Origin: Hymenobacter norwichensis DSM 15439
GTDB lineage: Bacteria; Bacteroidota; Bacteroidia; Cytophagales; Hymenobacteraceae
DNA: 64,000 bases
Assembly (NCBI RefSeq): GCF_000420705.1
Contig: NZ_ATVL01000008.1
Location: 577,718-641,717, forward strand
Direction: 5' to 3'
Below, piece by piece: positions 56,330 to 64,000 of the stretch; position 1 is the first letter of the stretch, and the number at the start of each line of letters is the position of its first letter. Below the pieces are notes generated by a model that was given only the letters and a program-made list of their open reading frames with translations, was not told the origin of the DNA and searched no databases. A program made the translations under genes and the position numbers.

Positions 56330-57412
56330 CTACCGGCGGTTGATGGCATTCAAATCCTCAAAGGCCTGCTTGAGGCGGGCAATGAAGGTTTCTTCGCCTT
56401 TGCGCAGCCATACGCGCGGGTCGTAGTACTTCTTGTTTGGCGAGTCGGCGCCGCTGGGGTTGCCAATCTGGCCTTGCAGGAAGCCTTCGTTTTTCACGTA
56501 ATAGTCCTTGATGCCTTCCCACAGGGCCCACTGCAAGTCGGTGTCGAGGTTCATTTTGATGGCGCCGTAGCTGATAGCCTCGCGGATTTCCTCCTGGCTG
56601 GAGCCCGAACCACCGTGGAACACGAAGTTGATAGGCAGCTTCTCAGTGATGTTGTGCTTCTCGCGCAGGAACTCCTGCGAGTTGTGCAGAATAACCGGTT
56701 GCAGCTTCACGTTGCCGGGTTTGTATACACCGTGCACGTTGCCGAAAGCGGCAGCTACCGTAAAGCGGGGGCTCACTTCGCTCAACTGCTCGTAGGCGTA
56801 CGCCACTTCTTCGGGCTGGGTGTAGAGCTTGGAGCTGTCCACGTCGGAGTTGTCCACGCCGTCTTCCTCGCCGCCGGTTACGCCCAGCTCGATTTCCAGG
56901 GTCATGCCAATCTTGCTCATGCGCTCCAAATAGCGCTTGCAGATTTCAATGTTCTCCTCAATTGGCTCCTCCGACAAGTCCAGCATGTGCGAGCTGTAGA
57001 GCGGCTGGCCGTGCGTCTGGTAGTATTTTTCGCCAGCCGTGAGCAGGCCATCAATCCAAGGCAGCAGCTTTTTAGCGGCGTGGTCGGTGTGCAGCACTAC
57101 GGGCACGTTGTAGAGCTCAGCCATCTGGTGCACGTGCTGTGCGCCGGAAATAGCACCGGCAATGCTGGCCCGCTGGTCGCCGTTCGGGATGGACTTGCCT
57201 GCGAAGAACTGGGCGCCACCGTTGGAAAACTGAATCATCACCGGCGAGTTGACGGCGGCGGCGGTTTCCAGCACGGCATTCACCGTATTGGTGCCGGTCA
57301 CGTTGACGGCGGGCAGGGCGTAGGCGTTAGCCTTGGCGTTCTGGAAGAGAGCCTGCACTTCGTCGCCGTGCAGGACGCCAGCCCGCAGGCCAGTGGAGGT
57401 TTGTTCAGACAT
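56330..57412 (-). CDS. fbaA: Class II fructose-bisphosphate aldolase
   Basis: This 360-aa enzyme cleaves fructose-1,6-bisphosphate to dihydroxyacetone phosphate and glyceraldehyde-3-phosphate in glycolysis and gluconeogenesis. The length and motifs fit the class IIA FbaA form: the zinc-ligand region VVLHTDHAAKK, the segment IELGVTGGEEDGVDN, FGNVHGVYKPGNVKL and the phosphate/zinc-binding FVFHGGSGSSQEEI. It is divergent from the S1-domain gene and monocistronic, with a terminator downstream. Confidence 0.96.
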   Translation of the reverse strand: MSEQTSTGLRAGVLHGDEVQALFQNAKANAYALPAVNVTGTNTVNAVLETAAAVNSPVMIQFSNGGAQFFAGKSIPNGDQRASIAGAISGAQHVHQMAELYNVPVVLHTDHAAKKLLPWIDGLLTAGEKYYQTHGQPLYSSHMLDLSEEPIEENIEICKRYLERMSKIGMTLEIELGVTGGEEDGVDNSDVDSSKLYTQPEEVAYAYEQLSEVSPRFTVAAAFGNVHGVYKPGNVKLQPVILHNSQEFLREKHNITEKLPINFVFHGGSGSSQEEIREAISYGAIKMNLDTDLQWALWEGIKDYYVKNEGFLQGQIGNPSGADSPNKKYYDPRVWLRKGEETFIARLKQAFEDLNAINRR

Positions 57413-57645
57413 GAGAAAAGTGTATGGGAAAAGGGGTTGTCGAGCGAAGCAAGAACTGCCGCAGCTCCAGGAAGCTTCGGCTGCCGCGCCAAGTTACGGG
57501 CTAGCAGGATACAAAAGAAAAGAACCCCAAAACTCCCAACAACTATTAGGCTATGCCCTAAGTAAGTAGCGCAGCTTACCACTTCTTAAACCACTATCCG
57601 GATGGTATAGTGTCTGCAACATGTCAGCGCCGTATCAAGACACCT

Positions 57646-57653
57646 TATCTTTG
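57646..57653 (+). promoter_or_regulatory. Candidate -7 box of the S1-domain gene
   Basis: TATCTTTG fits TAnnTTTG and lies 28 bases before the ATG at 57682. No good -33 match was found. Confidence 0.45.
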
Positions 57654-57681
57654 CACTCCCTTCTCCCCTACCCCGCTACTT

Positions 57682-58521
57682 ATGCAACTCGGCGACTACA
57701 ACGAACTGGAAGTGGACCGTGAGGTCGATTTTGGCATGTACCTGCGCTCCGACGACGGCGACATGCTGATTCCGCGCAAATACATTCCGGAAGGCACCCG
57801 CGTGGGCGACGTGCTGCGCGTATTCGTGTACCGCGACTCCGAAGACCGGCTGATTGCCACCACCCTCGACCCGCTGGCCAAAGTCGGCGACTTTGCAGCC
57901 CTCACGGTGCGCGACGTGACGCCACTGGGCGCGTTCCTGGACTGGGGCTTGGAGAAAGATCTGTTTCTGCCCTACCGCAACCAGCGCCGCAGTCTGCGCG
58001 TGGGCCAGCGCGAAACCGTGTATGTGTACCTCGACGATACCTCGGACCGGATTGTAGCCACCGCCAAATGGGAGCGGCAACTACCGTACGACGAGCCGTT
58101 CCAGGGCCGCCCCGGCGACGAAGTGAAGCTGTTCGTGGCCGACGAAACCGACATGGGTTACAAGGTGATTGTGAACGGTACGCACCAAGGCCTGCTATAT
58201 CACAACGAAGTATTTAAGCCCCTGCGCCTCGGTGATACGCCCACCGGCTACGTGCGCCAGATTCGGGAAGATGGCAAGCTAGACATTAGCCTGCAGCGCG
58301 CCGGCTACGACGAAGCCCTGGCCGCCGCCGACACCCTGCTCGATGCCCTACACAAAGCTCCCGAAGGCCGCCTTCCCCTCGGCGACAAAAGTGAGCCCGA
58401 CGACATCTACCGGCGCTTGGGCATGAGCAAGAAAGTGTTTAAGAAAGCTCTCGGCACGCTTTACAAGCGCGGCGACGTACAGCTATTCCCGGAGCACACG
58501 CAGTTGGTAACGAAAAAGTAA
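57682..58521 (+). CDS. S1 RNA-binding domain protein (CvfB/YitL-like)
   Basis: The ATG at 57682 opens a 279-aa protein with tandem OB/S1-type domains and a C-terminal winged helix. The first S1-like segment includes MLIPRKYIPEGTRVGDVL. The central one is DVTPLGAFLDWGLEKDLFLP, diagnostic of CvfB/YitL. The winged helix follows, with DDIYRRLGMSKKVFKKALG and LYKRGDVQL. CvfB-type proteins bind RNA; their role in Bacteroidota is not established. The in-frame extension to 57610 precedes the promoter box and is excluded. Confidence 0.9.
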   Translation: MQLGDYNELEVDREVDFGMYLRSDDGDMLIPRKYIPEGTRVGDVLRVFVYRDSEDRLIATTLDPLAKVGDFAALTVRDVTPLGAFLDWGLEKDLFLPYRNQRRSLRVGQRETVYVYLDDTSDRIVATAKWERQLPYDEPFQGRPGDEVKLFVADETDMGYKVIVNGTHQGLLYHNEVFKPLRLGDTPTGYVRQIREDGKLDISLQRAGYDEALAAADTLLDALHKAPEGRLPLGDKSEPDDIYRRLGMSKKVFKKALGTLYKRGDVQLFPEHTQLVTKK

Positions 58522-58537
58522 AGTCGAGTTATAAATT

Positions 58538-58623
58538 ATGCCGAGGCGGAGCCGAAGCATCTCGCACGCCGACGTTGCCAAACTCAACGATTCGAGCGAG
58601 ATGCTTTGGCTCCGCCTCGGCAT
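58538..58623. repeat. Dispersed palindromic element, copy 3
   Basis: Two 28-base arms (58538-58565 and 58596-58623) are inverted copies with one mismatch around a 30-base centre. The arm core GCCGAAGCATCTCGC is shared with copy 2. It lies between the S1-domain gene and the transporter fusion gene. Confidence 0.9.
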
Positions 58624-58737
58624 GACCGTTCTTATTGCTTGCCCAGCTGTACTTACTCCTTCCAACACGGTAGTAGCTGGTATTCCTTCTTGAAGCCGCT
58701 AACTTGCCGCTACGACTTCCTAATTACGGGTTACCTG

Positions 58738-61446
58738 ATGCTTCTTTCCACTTGGCACCGCTTTCTGGGTATCCGCCCCGATGAGGGAAAGACGGTGTGG
58801 CTGTTCTTTCTGCACAACTTTCTGCTGGGCATCGGCACCATTTTGGTGTACGTGGCGGCCAACGTTATCCTACTCGAAAACAACCCCGAGCGTAATCTGC
58901 CGCTGGCGTATGGCGTGGCGGCGCTGGCACTCATGGGCGTGGGCCGGGTATACACTCATTTCGAGCACCGCTTGCAGCTGCAAAAGCTAGCGGTGCGGGT
59001 GCTGCTGGCCGTGGTAGCCCTAACTGGCGTGCTGGGCGTGTTGGTAGTAGCCGGCAATTCGGTGGCGGCGGCCGTAGCTATTATGGCGGGATACCGCATT
59101 ATTTATCTGCTCACCAACCTGGAGTTCTGGGGTGTATCGGCGGTGGTGTTTGACGTGCGGCAGAGCAAGCGCCTGTTCAGCCTCATCAGCTCCGGCGACA
59201 TGCCGGCCAAGGCCCTGGGGGCCGTGCTAGCCATTCTGGTGCACGCCCACACCGATTTGCTGCTGCTGCTGCTGCTGGCGTTTGGCGCCTACGTGGGGGC
59301 GTTGCTGGTATTGCGCACTACCATCTCCTCGCACGTAGTCGAGGCCCGGTCGGTGGGGCGGCGGGAACGGCAGGTGGGTACGGCACCCCTGCTGCAACGC
59401 TGGTTCGGCAACAGCCAGCTGGTACTGGCTATGTGTTTGAGTTTGATGGCCATTGCTGCCGTTACCATCACGGTGGAATACTCGTTTTTCGTCAACGTCA
59501 AGCACAAGTTTCACGACCAAACCACCCTGATGCGCTACGTGGGCACCGTCCTGACGCTTACCTACCTGGTGGCCATGCTGTTCAAGGTGCTGTTTTCGCA
59601 GTTTACGGTGGAGCGGCTAGGTATTCGGTGGCTACTGCTAGCGCTGCCGGGCATGGTGCTGCTGGCGGTCCTGCTGTTTGGGGGACTGCGCGCTGGCAAC
59701 GCCTCTGATGCGGTGATGCTGCTCTATTTCTGCGGTCTGTTTCTGGTACTGGAAGTGCTGCGCCGTGCCGTCTTCGACCCGGTATTTCTAGTGTTGTTTC
59801 AGGCACTTTCGGCCGAAGAGCGGCTGGCGGCCCACACCACGGCCAAAGGCTTTTATGAGCCCCTAGGCATGGCCCTGGCCGGTTTGCTGTTATTTGCAGT
59901 GCACCATTTGCCCAGCGCCAACGAGTGGCTACCCTTCGTGTGGATGGGCTTGTTTGCGGCCGGGGCACTGCTGCTGCTACACCGCACCTACGGCCACTAC
60001 CTCGCCGAGCTGCACCATGCCGTCAGCCGCCGCTTTGCCGGTGACGCCTCCGCCGGGCCAACCGATACCGGCTGGCACCAGCCCCTCAGCGCCAACGGCC
60101 ACGCCACCACGGCCAGGCCCGACGAGATTCGTGAATTAATTGCCGCCCTCCCCGACCGTACCAAGCGGCGTGCGGCCGCGGCCCGGCTGGTGCAGCTTGG
60201 CGAAGAAGTTGTGCCGCAGCTAGCCGACGCCCTGCTCAGCGCCGATGAAGTAACAACGCAGCGCCTCGCGCAAGTGTGCGGCCGGATTCCGGGCCCAGCC
60301 AGCCGGCAGGCACTGGTGGCATTAGCCCGGCAGCCGCGCCTGTTCGGGCGCGAAGCCGCATTGCGGGCCCTCCGCAATTTCGACCAGGAACCTGCCGACG
60401 AGCCGGTTTTTCAGGCGCTAGTACGCGAGGAGCTACAATTAGCACAACAGCTGCTGCACGGCCTAGCCACTGCCCCCGACGCACTGCGCCGCGCCCTCGA
60501 CTATGAACTAACCAAGGTGCAGCAGCGCATTTTTTACCTGCTACTCCAGCTGTATCCGCCGCAGTTCATTGCCGATGCTCAGCGCGGCGTAGCCCACGCC
60601 GCCCGCGAGCGGCAGGCCAACGCCCTCGAAATCCTCGACAACATCATTCCGCGCTTCTTGTATCAGGGCCTGCAGGCATTGCTGGACGTGCTGCCCGTTT
60701 CCGATAAAATCCGCACCTTCGACCGTCTGCTGGGGGCGCCTGCCGTACCCGTGACCGTAGGGCCGCTGGTGGTGCGGCTGGGCGAAAACACGTTTTCCGA
60801 CTGGACGGTGAGTGTGGCGTTGCGGCACTGGCGCCCCACCGCCGGCACCGTCGACCAACTACTGCCACACCTGCAAAGCGCCAGTGTGCTGGTACGCGAA
60901 AGTGCCTTCATTGTCATCGACCAACTGGCCCAGCAGCAATATTCGCTGCACCAACAGCTTTTAAGCGAGAATTCCACCATAGCTTCCCAACGCATGGCTC
61001 ATCACGCACACGCCGACCACATTTCCGCCCAGGAGCGGGTACAGGTGCTGCACAACACAGCTTTGTTTGCTGAAACGCCGGAAAACGTCCTCAGCAGCAT
61101 TGTCCCGATTATGAAGGAGGTGACGTTCAGCGAGGGCGAGCAAATCTTCGCCAAAGGTGACCTGGGCACTTCGCTGTTCATTGTGTATGAAGGCGAAGTC
61201 TGCATCATGAACGGTAACCAGCAGTTGGCCACGTTCCGCAAAGGCGACTTTTTCGGGGAGCTGGCCCTACTCGACGCCGAGCCTCGCTCCGCTTCTGCTG
61301 CCGCCTGCGGCCCCGTAGTAGCTTTTCGCCTCGACCAAGAGGATTTCTATGATGTAATGGAGGAACGTGGCGAAGTGCTGCGCAACGTATTGCGTGTGCT
61401 CTGCCAACGCCTGCGCCGCCAGAACGAGAAAATGGGCGCCAGCTAA
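58738..61446 (+). CDS. Membrane transporter-like (NTT/MFS-type) protein fused to HEAT-like repeats and a cyclic-nucleotide-binding domain
   Basis: From ATG 58738 the product is 902 aa. Residues 1 to about 440 are a polytopic membrane domain with about 11-12 hydrophobic segments that resembles the ATP/ADP-translocase (NTT)/MFS group. A soluble helical region (about 470-740) has HEAT-like repeats. The C-terminal 120 residues form a cyclic-nucleotide-binding domain with the phosphate-binding cassette FGELALLDAEPRSASA, including the key Glu and Arg, so cNMP binding looks intact. This suggests transport or signalling gated by cAMP or a similar nucleotide; substrate and ligand are unknown. Start sites upstream run through the palindromic element and are excluded. 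The family call for the membrane domain is moderate. Confidence 0.72.
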   Translation: MLLSTWHRFLGIRPDEGKTVWLFFLHNFLLGIGTILVYVAANVILLENNPERNLPLAYGVAALALMGVGRVYTHFEHRLQLQKLAVRVLLAVVALTGVLGVLVVAGNSVAAAVAIMAGYRIIYLLTNLEFWGVSAVVFDVRQSKRLFSLISSGDMPAKALGAVLAILVHAHTDLLLLLLLAFGAYVGALLVLRTTISSHVVEARSVGRRERQVGTAPLLQRWFGNSQLVLAMCLSLMAIAAVTITVEYSFFVNVKHKFHDQTTLMRYVGTVLTLTYLVAMLFKVLFSQFTVERLGIRWLLLALPGMVLLAVLLFGGLRAGNASDAVMLLYFCGLFLVLEVLRRAVFDPVFLVLFQALSAEERLAAHTTAKGFYEPLGMALAGLLLFAVHHLPSANEWLPFVWMGLFAAGALLLLHRTYGHYLAELHHAVSRRFAGDASAGPTDTGWHQPLSANGHATTARPDEIRELIAALPDRTKRRAAAARLVQLGEEVVPQLADALLSADEVTTQRLAQVCGRIPGPASRQALVALARQPRLFGREAALRALRNFDQEPADEPVFQALVREELQLAQQLLHGLATAPDALRRALDYELTKVQQRIFYLLLQLYPPQFIADAQRGVAHAARERQANALEILDNIIPRFLYQGLQALLDVLPVSDKIRTFDRLLGAPAVPVTVGPLVVRLGENTFSDWTVSVALRHWRPTAGTVDQLLPHLQSASVLVRESAFIVIDQLAQQQYSLHQQLLSENSTIASQRMAHHAHADHISAQERVQVLHNTALFAETPENVLSSIVPIMKEVTFSEGEQIFAKGDLGTSLFIVYEGEVCIMNGNQQLATFRKGDFFGELALLDAEPRSASAAACGPVVAFRLDQEDFYDVMEERGEVLRNVLRVLCQRLRRQNEKMGAS

Positions 61447-61491
61447 GCACTTGTAACCATTGGCTTACCATCTAGCAGTAGCTGCTGCTGG

Positions 61492-62358
61492 CTACGCTCG
61501 GTCGGTTTGGCGGAACTGCCGCGGGGATAGGCCCATTACTTTGGTGAACAGGCGGGAGAAATAGTAGGTATCAGCAAAGCCTAACTTAGTGGCTATTTCC
61601 TTGACGCGCAGCTTGCTTTGAGTAAGGTCTTGGCAGGCCTGCTGCACTTTCAGAAAGTTGAAGAAGACAATAGGTGAGCGGCCCACCTGCGCCCGAAACA
61701 GCGCCGAATAGTGAGAGGCCGAAAGGCCGGTATGCGCCGCCAACTCTTGCACCGTGAAGTTCTGGGCCAGATGCTCCCGCATAAACCGAATGGATTGCGT
61801 GATGCTGCCCATATCGGCGGCGGGTGATGGGCTAGTACCGGGCAACAGCGTAAGCAGAAAGTGCGACAGACGGGCGCTGGCCTGCACCACGCCACTTAGG
61901 GTAGCCGAGAGCGTGAGCGAAGAAAAGATGTCTTCGAACAAGCGAAACCGTTCGTCGGTGGGCACAATGGTAGGCAACTCCGCTGGTGCTTGGGCTTTCA
62001 GGTAGGCATAGAGCGACGGAGCCTGCGTGCCCGTGAAATGCAGCCAATAAATAGTCCAGGGAGCAGCTTCTTCGGCACCGTACTTATGGGGCATTTGCGC
62101 CGGCAAAATCACCCATTGGTTGGCTTTAAGAGGCCGTTTCTCTTCGGGCTGAAATTGGTACCAGCCAGCCCCTTGCACGCAATACAACAGAATATATTGG
62201 GCGCTACCGGCTCGGCGGTTGCGCTTGTGCGTGCGGGCTACGGGGTAAAAGCCAATATCTGTTACGTATAGCCCTTGGCAGAGCGGATGGCTTTGCGCCT
62301 CCTGCAACAAACTTACTGGCAGGCTGTAGGCGCGTTGCCCTTGAAAACCTTCTTTCAT
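61492..62358 (-). CDS. AraC-family transcriptional regulator (cupin type)
   Basis: I start this 288-aa regulator at ATG 62358; the upstream in-frame stretch (to 62577) is a read-through of the divergent promoter region. An N-terminal AraC-binding cupin (about residues 25-160, with ILLYCVQGAGWYQF and PAQMPHKYG) would sense a sugar. The C-terminal double HTH contains FTVQELAAHTGLSASHYSAL and RVKEIATKLGFADTYYFSRL, ending in GLSPRQFRQ. It is divergent from a sugar:H+ symporter gene, its probable target. Confidence 0.9.
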   Translation of the reverse strand: MKEGFQGQRAYSLPVSLLQEAQSHPLCQGLYVTDIGFYPVARTHKRNRRAGSAQYILLYCVQGAGWYQFQPEEKRPLKANQWVILPAQMPHKYGAEEAAPWTIYWLHFTGTQAPSLYAYLKAQAPAELPTIVPTDERFRLFEDIFSSLTLSATLSGVVQASARLSHFLLTLLPGTSPSPAADMGSITQSIRFMREHLAQNFTVQELAAHTGLSASHYSALFRAQVGRSPIVFFNFLKVQQACQDLTQSKLRVKEIATKLGFADTYYFSRLFTKVMGLSPRQFRQTDRA

Positions 62359-62364
62359 GGCAAG

Positions 62365-62372
62365 CAAAAGTA
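62365..62372 (-). promoter_or_regulatory. Candidate -7 box of the AraC gene
   Basis: On the minus strand TACTTTTG fits TAnnTTTG; it ends 6 bases before the ATG at 62358, implying a leader of almost no length. No clear -33 element was found. Confidence 0.4.
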
Positions 62373-62585
62373 CGGGTTTCGCCTGCCGTTGTATCGTCCA
62401 TCTTTTCGTTGGAAAAACCATTTCTATAACGCGGGCAGGCTCCCATATTTGCTGACGCTTGGCTTCACCTGGTTTCCCCTGTTCGTTTCCCAACAACGGC
62501 CACGCCATCAAGCCCAGCTTGCCGCCCCTGCTTGCCGATTGGCTGTTGCCGCCGGTTCTGTTTCCGCTTCCTCCCACCCCCGCCT

Positions 62586-63947
62586 ATGCCTACCTCACCT
62601 ATGCCTACCGCTCCGGTGGTACTCCAGTCCAGCTACATTGTGGGCATTGCTTTTATTGCGGCCTTGGGAGGTTACCTGTTCGGATTCGACTTTGCCGTGA
62701 TTTCCGGAGCGTTGCCTTTTTTGCGGCCGCAGTTTGCCCTCACGGCTTGGTGGGAAGGCTTTTTGACTGGCTCTTTGGCCTTGGGCTGCATGGTGGGCTG
62801 CTTAATAGCGGGCCAGTTGGCCGACCGCTACGGCCGCCGGCCGGGGCTATTGCTGGCGGCCGGCATTTTTGCTTTCTCCTCGTTGGGAATGGCTTTTGCC
62901 CAAGGTTTTCAAATGTTTGTAGCGGCGCGTTTTGTGGCGGGTATTGGGGTGGGGATGGCGTCGATGCTAAGCCCGCTCTACATTGCCGAGGTGTCGCCGG
63001 CCCACGTCCGGGGCCGCAACGTGGCTATCAACCAGCTTACCATCGTTATCGGCATTCTGATAACCAACCTCGTCAACTACTTTCTGGCCGATATGGGCCC
63101 CGATGCCTGGCGCTGGATGTTTGGGTTGGGCGCGGTGCCGGCGGGGCTGTTTCTGCTAGGCGTGCTCTGGCTGCCCGAAAGTCCGCGTTGGTTGGCGCAA
63201 GTCGGCCAGCGCGCCCGCGCCGAGGCGGTGCTGCGCAAGATGGGCAACGCCGCTTTTGTTGAAACCACACTGGCTGGTTTGGAACCCGCCCCGGCAAACG
63301 GAGCACAACCATCGTTTCGGGATGTGCTGGACCGGAGCGTGCGGCCGGCCGTAGTGGTGGGCGTTGCGCTGGCCGTGTTTCAGCAGTTCTGCGGCATCAA
63401 CGTGGTGTTCAACTACACCTCTACCATCTTCGCAGCGGTGGGTGCCGACCTGAACCGGCAGCTGCTTGAAACGGTCGGTATTGGGGTTGTCAATTTGGGG
63501 TTCACGCTGATTGCCATGTTCCTGGTAGATCGGCTGGGGCGGCGGCCCCTGTTGCTGTTTGGCTCGCTGGGGCTGGCGGTGCTGTACCTGGTGCTAGCCT
63601 TTTTGCTGCAACACCACGCTGCGCCGGGGCTGGTATCGGTGGTGGTGCTGGCAGCTATTGGCACCTACGGCTTGTCGTTGGCGCCCGTGACGTGGGTGGT
63701 GATTTCCGAAATATTTCCGACCCGCATTCGGGGCGTGGCTTCGTCGGTGGCCACGGTGGCACTGTGGGCCGCCTACTTCGTGCTGGTGTTCACCTTTCCT
63801 ATTCTGGCGCAGGCTATGGGTACCTATGGGCCTTTTTACCTCTACGCAGGTATCTGCCTGCTGGGCTTTCTGTTTGTGCGAACCCGCGTGAAGGAAACCA
63901 AGGGCCAGACGCTAGAGCAGTTGGAAGACACATTCGCCCGGCATTAA
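62586..63947 (+). CDS. Sugar porter (MFS; XylE/GalP-like sugar:H+ symporter)
   Basis: This 453-aa, 12-TM protein shows sugar-porter signatures: GYLFGFDFAVISGALPFL in TM1, DRYGRRPG after TM2, the PESPRWL motif after TM6, and the second-half repeat DRLGRRPLL. The range includes XylE, GalP and AraE. I chose ATG 62586; ATG 62601 is also possible. It is divergent from an AraC regulator, and a new gene begins 15 bases after its stop, so it probably heads a sugar-utilisation operon. The sugar is unknown. Confidence 0.93.
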   Translation: MPTSPMPTAPVVLQSSYIVGIAFIAALGGYLFGFDFAVISGALPFLRPQFALTAWWEGFLTGSLALGCMVGCLIAGQLADRYGRRPGLLLAAGIFAFSSLGMAFAQGFQMFVAARFVAGIGVGMASMLSPLYIAEVSPAHVRGRNVAINQLTIVIGILITNLVNYFLADMGPDAWRWMFGLGAVPAGLFLLGVLWLPESPRWLAQVGQRARAEAVLRKMGNAAFVETTLAGLEPAPANGAQPSFRDVLDRSVRPAVVVGVALAVFQQFCGINVVFNYTSTIFAAVGADLNRQLLETVGIGVVNLGFTLIAMFLVDRLGRRPLLLFGSLGLAVLYLVLAFLLQHHAAPGLVSVVVLAAIGTYGLSLAPVTWVVISEIFPTRIRGVASSVATVALWAAYFVLVFTFPILAQAMGTYGPFYLYAGICLLGFLFVRTRVKETKGQTLEQLEDTFARH

Positions 63948-63961
63948 TTCTTTACCAGCTT

Positions 63962-64000
63962 ATGAATACCTCAGATTCCGGGGCCGTGCAGGTGTGGCAG
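63962..64000 (+). CDS. Start of a further gene (3' truncated by the window)
   Basis: An ATG 15 bases after the sugar-porter stop opens 13 codons (MNTSDSGAVQVWQ) to the window end. The spacing suggests operon continuity with the transporter. Too short to identify. Confidence 0.5.
   Translation, partial: MNTSDSGAVQVWQ

Noticed and set aside
56474..57565. 363-codon plus-strand frame opposite the class II aldolase
   Set aside because: Same reasoning: the aldolase motifs on the other strand are unambiguous.
30817..58623. The three palindromic repeats as a CRISPR or transposon terminal-repeat pair
   Set aside because: They are single dispersed palindromes many kilobases apart, without spacers in array form and without a transposase between them.
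1..64000. Prophage, defence island or integrated plasmid
   Set aside because: No integrase, phage structural, restriction, toxin-antitoxin, Cas or partition genes could be recognised.

Overview
The window looks like a chromosomal segment of a member of the Bacteroidota, most likely the Hymenobacteraceae/Cytophagales. The evidence is GC-rich housekeeping genes, lipoprotein-style export and RND adaptor proteins, a fused Wzz/BY-kinase, NUDIX-winged-helix and AraC regulators beside glycoside hydrolases, and promoter boxes matching the Bacteroidota TAnnTTTG -7 element. The genus is an inference; no rRNA or tRNA gene is visible. No transposase, integrase, phage gene or CRISPR array was recognised.

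Layout. (1) 2-4420: the 3' part of a large bacterial alpha-2-macroglobulin with an intact CLEQ thioester motif. (2) 5031-24748: a unidirectional, about 20-kb Wzx/Wzy-type exopolysaccharide (EPS) locus. It encodes a Wza-like export lipoprotein, a tyrosine autokinase/chain-length regulator, a flippase, 11 glycosyltransferases, 3 hexapeptide acyltransferases and a polymerase-like membrane protein. Its base composition is strongly mosaic (some stretches near 20% GC) and unlike the GC-rich flanks. (3) 25086-27898: a SpoIIAA-like protein and penicillin-binding protein 1C, the usual partner of bacterial alpha-2-macroglobulin, here separated from it by the EPS locus. (4) 28163-34185: a TolC-AcrA-AcrB type tripartite efflux operon. 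(5) 34298-42822: a NUDIX/NrtR-like regulator divergent from two GH3 glycosidases, a type-B carboxylesterase and an alpha/beta esterase, probably a hemicellulose or oligosaccharide utilisation cluster. (6) 43044-45346: small envelope and hypothetical proteins, and a DUF779 protein. (7) 45510-49549: aldehyde dehydrogenase, a divergent AraC regulator and an MFS transporter. (8) 49637-54012: dTDP-4-dehydrorhamnose reductase-like protein, then a minus-strand group holding a DUF4130 protein and a radical-SAM protein, two halves of a poorly characterised putative DNA modification/repair pair, with an epoxide-hydrolase-like gene between them. (9) 54269-61446: Omp85-like outer-membrane protein, class II aldolase, an S1-domain CvfB-like protein and a large transporter-HEAT-cyclic-nucleotide-binding fusion. 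(10) 61492-64000: AraC regulator divergent from a sugar:H+ symporter, and the start of the next gene.

Most gene ends carry convincing hairpin terminators, including a 36-bp perfect stem between the efflux operon and the NUDIX gene. Three dispersed copies of one ~90-110 bp palindromic element lie at 30817-30922, 35238-35336 and 58538-58623. The points most worth following are the alpha-2-macroglobulin/PBP1C pair split by a foreign-looking EPS locus, the palindromic element family, the radical-SAM/DUF4130 pair, and the transporter-HEAT-cNMP fusion.
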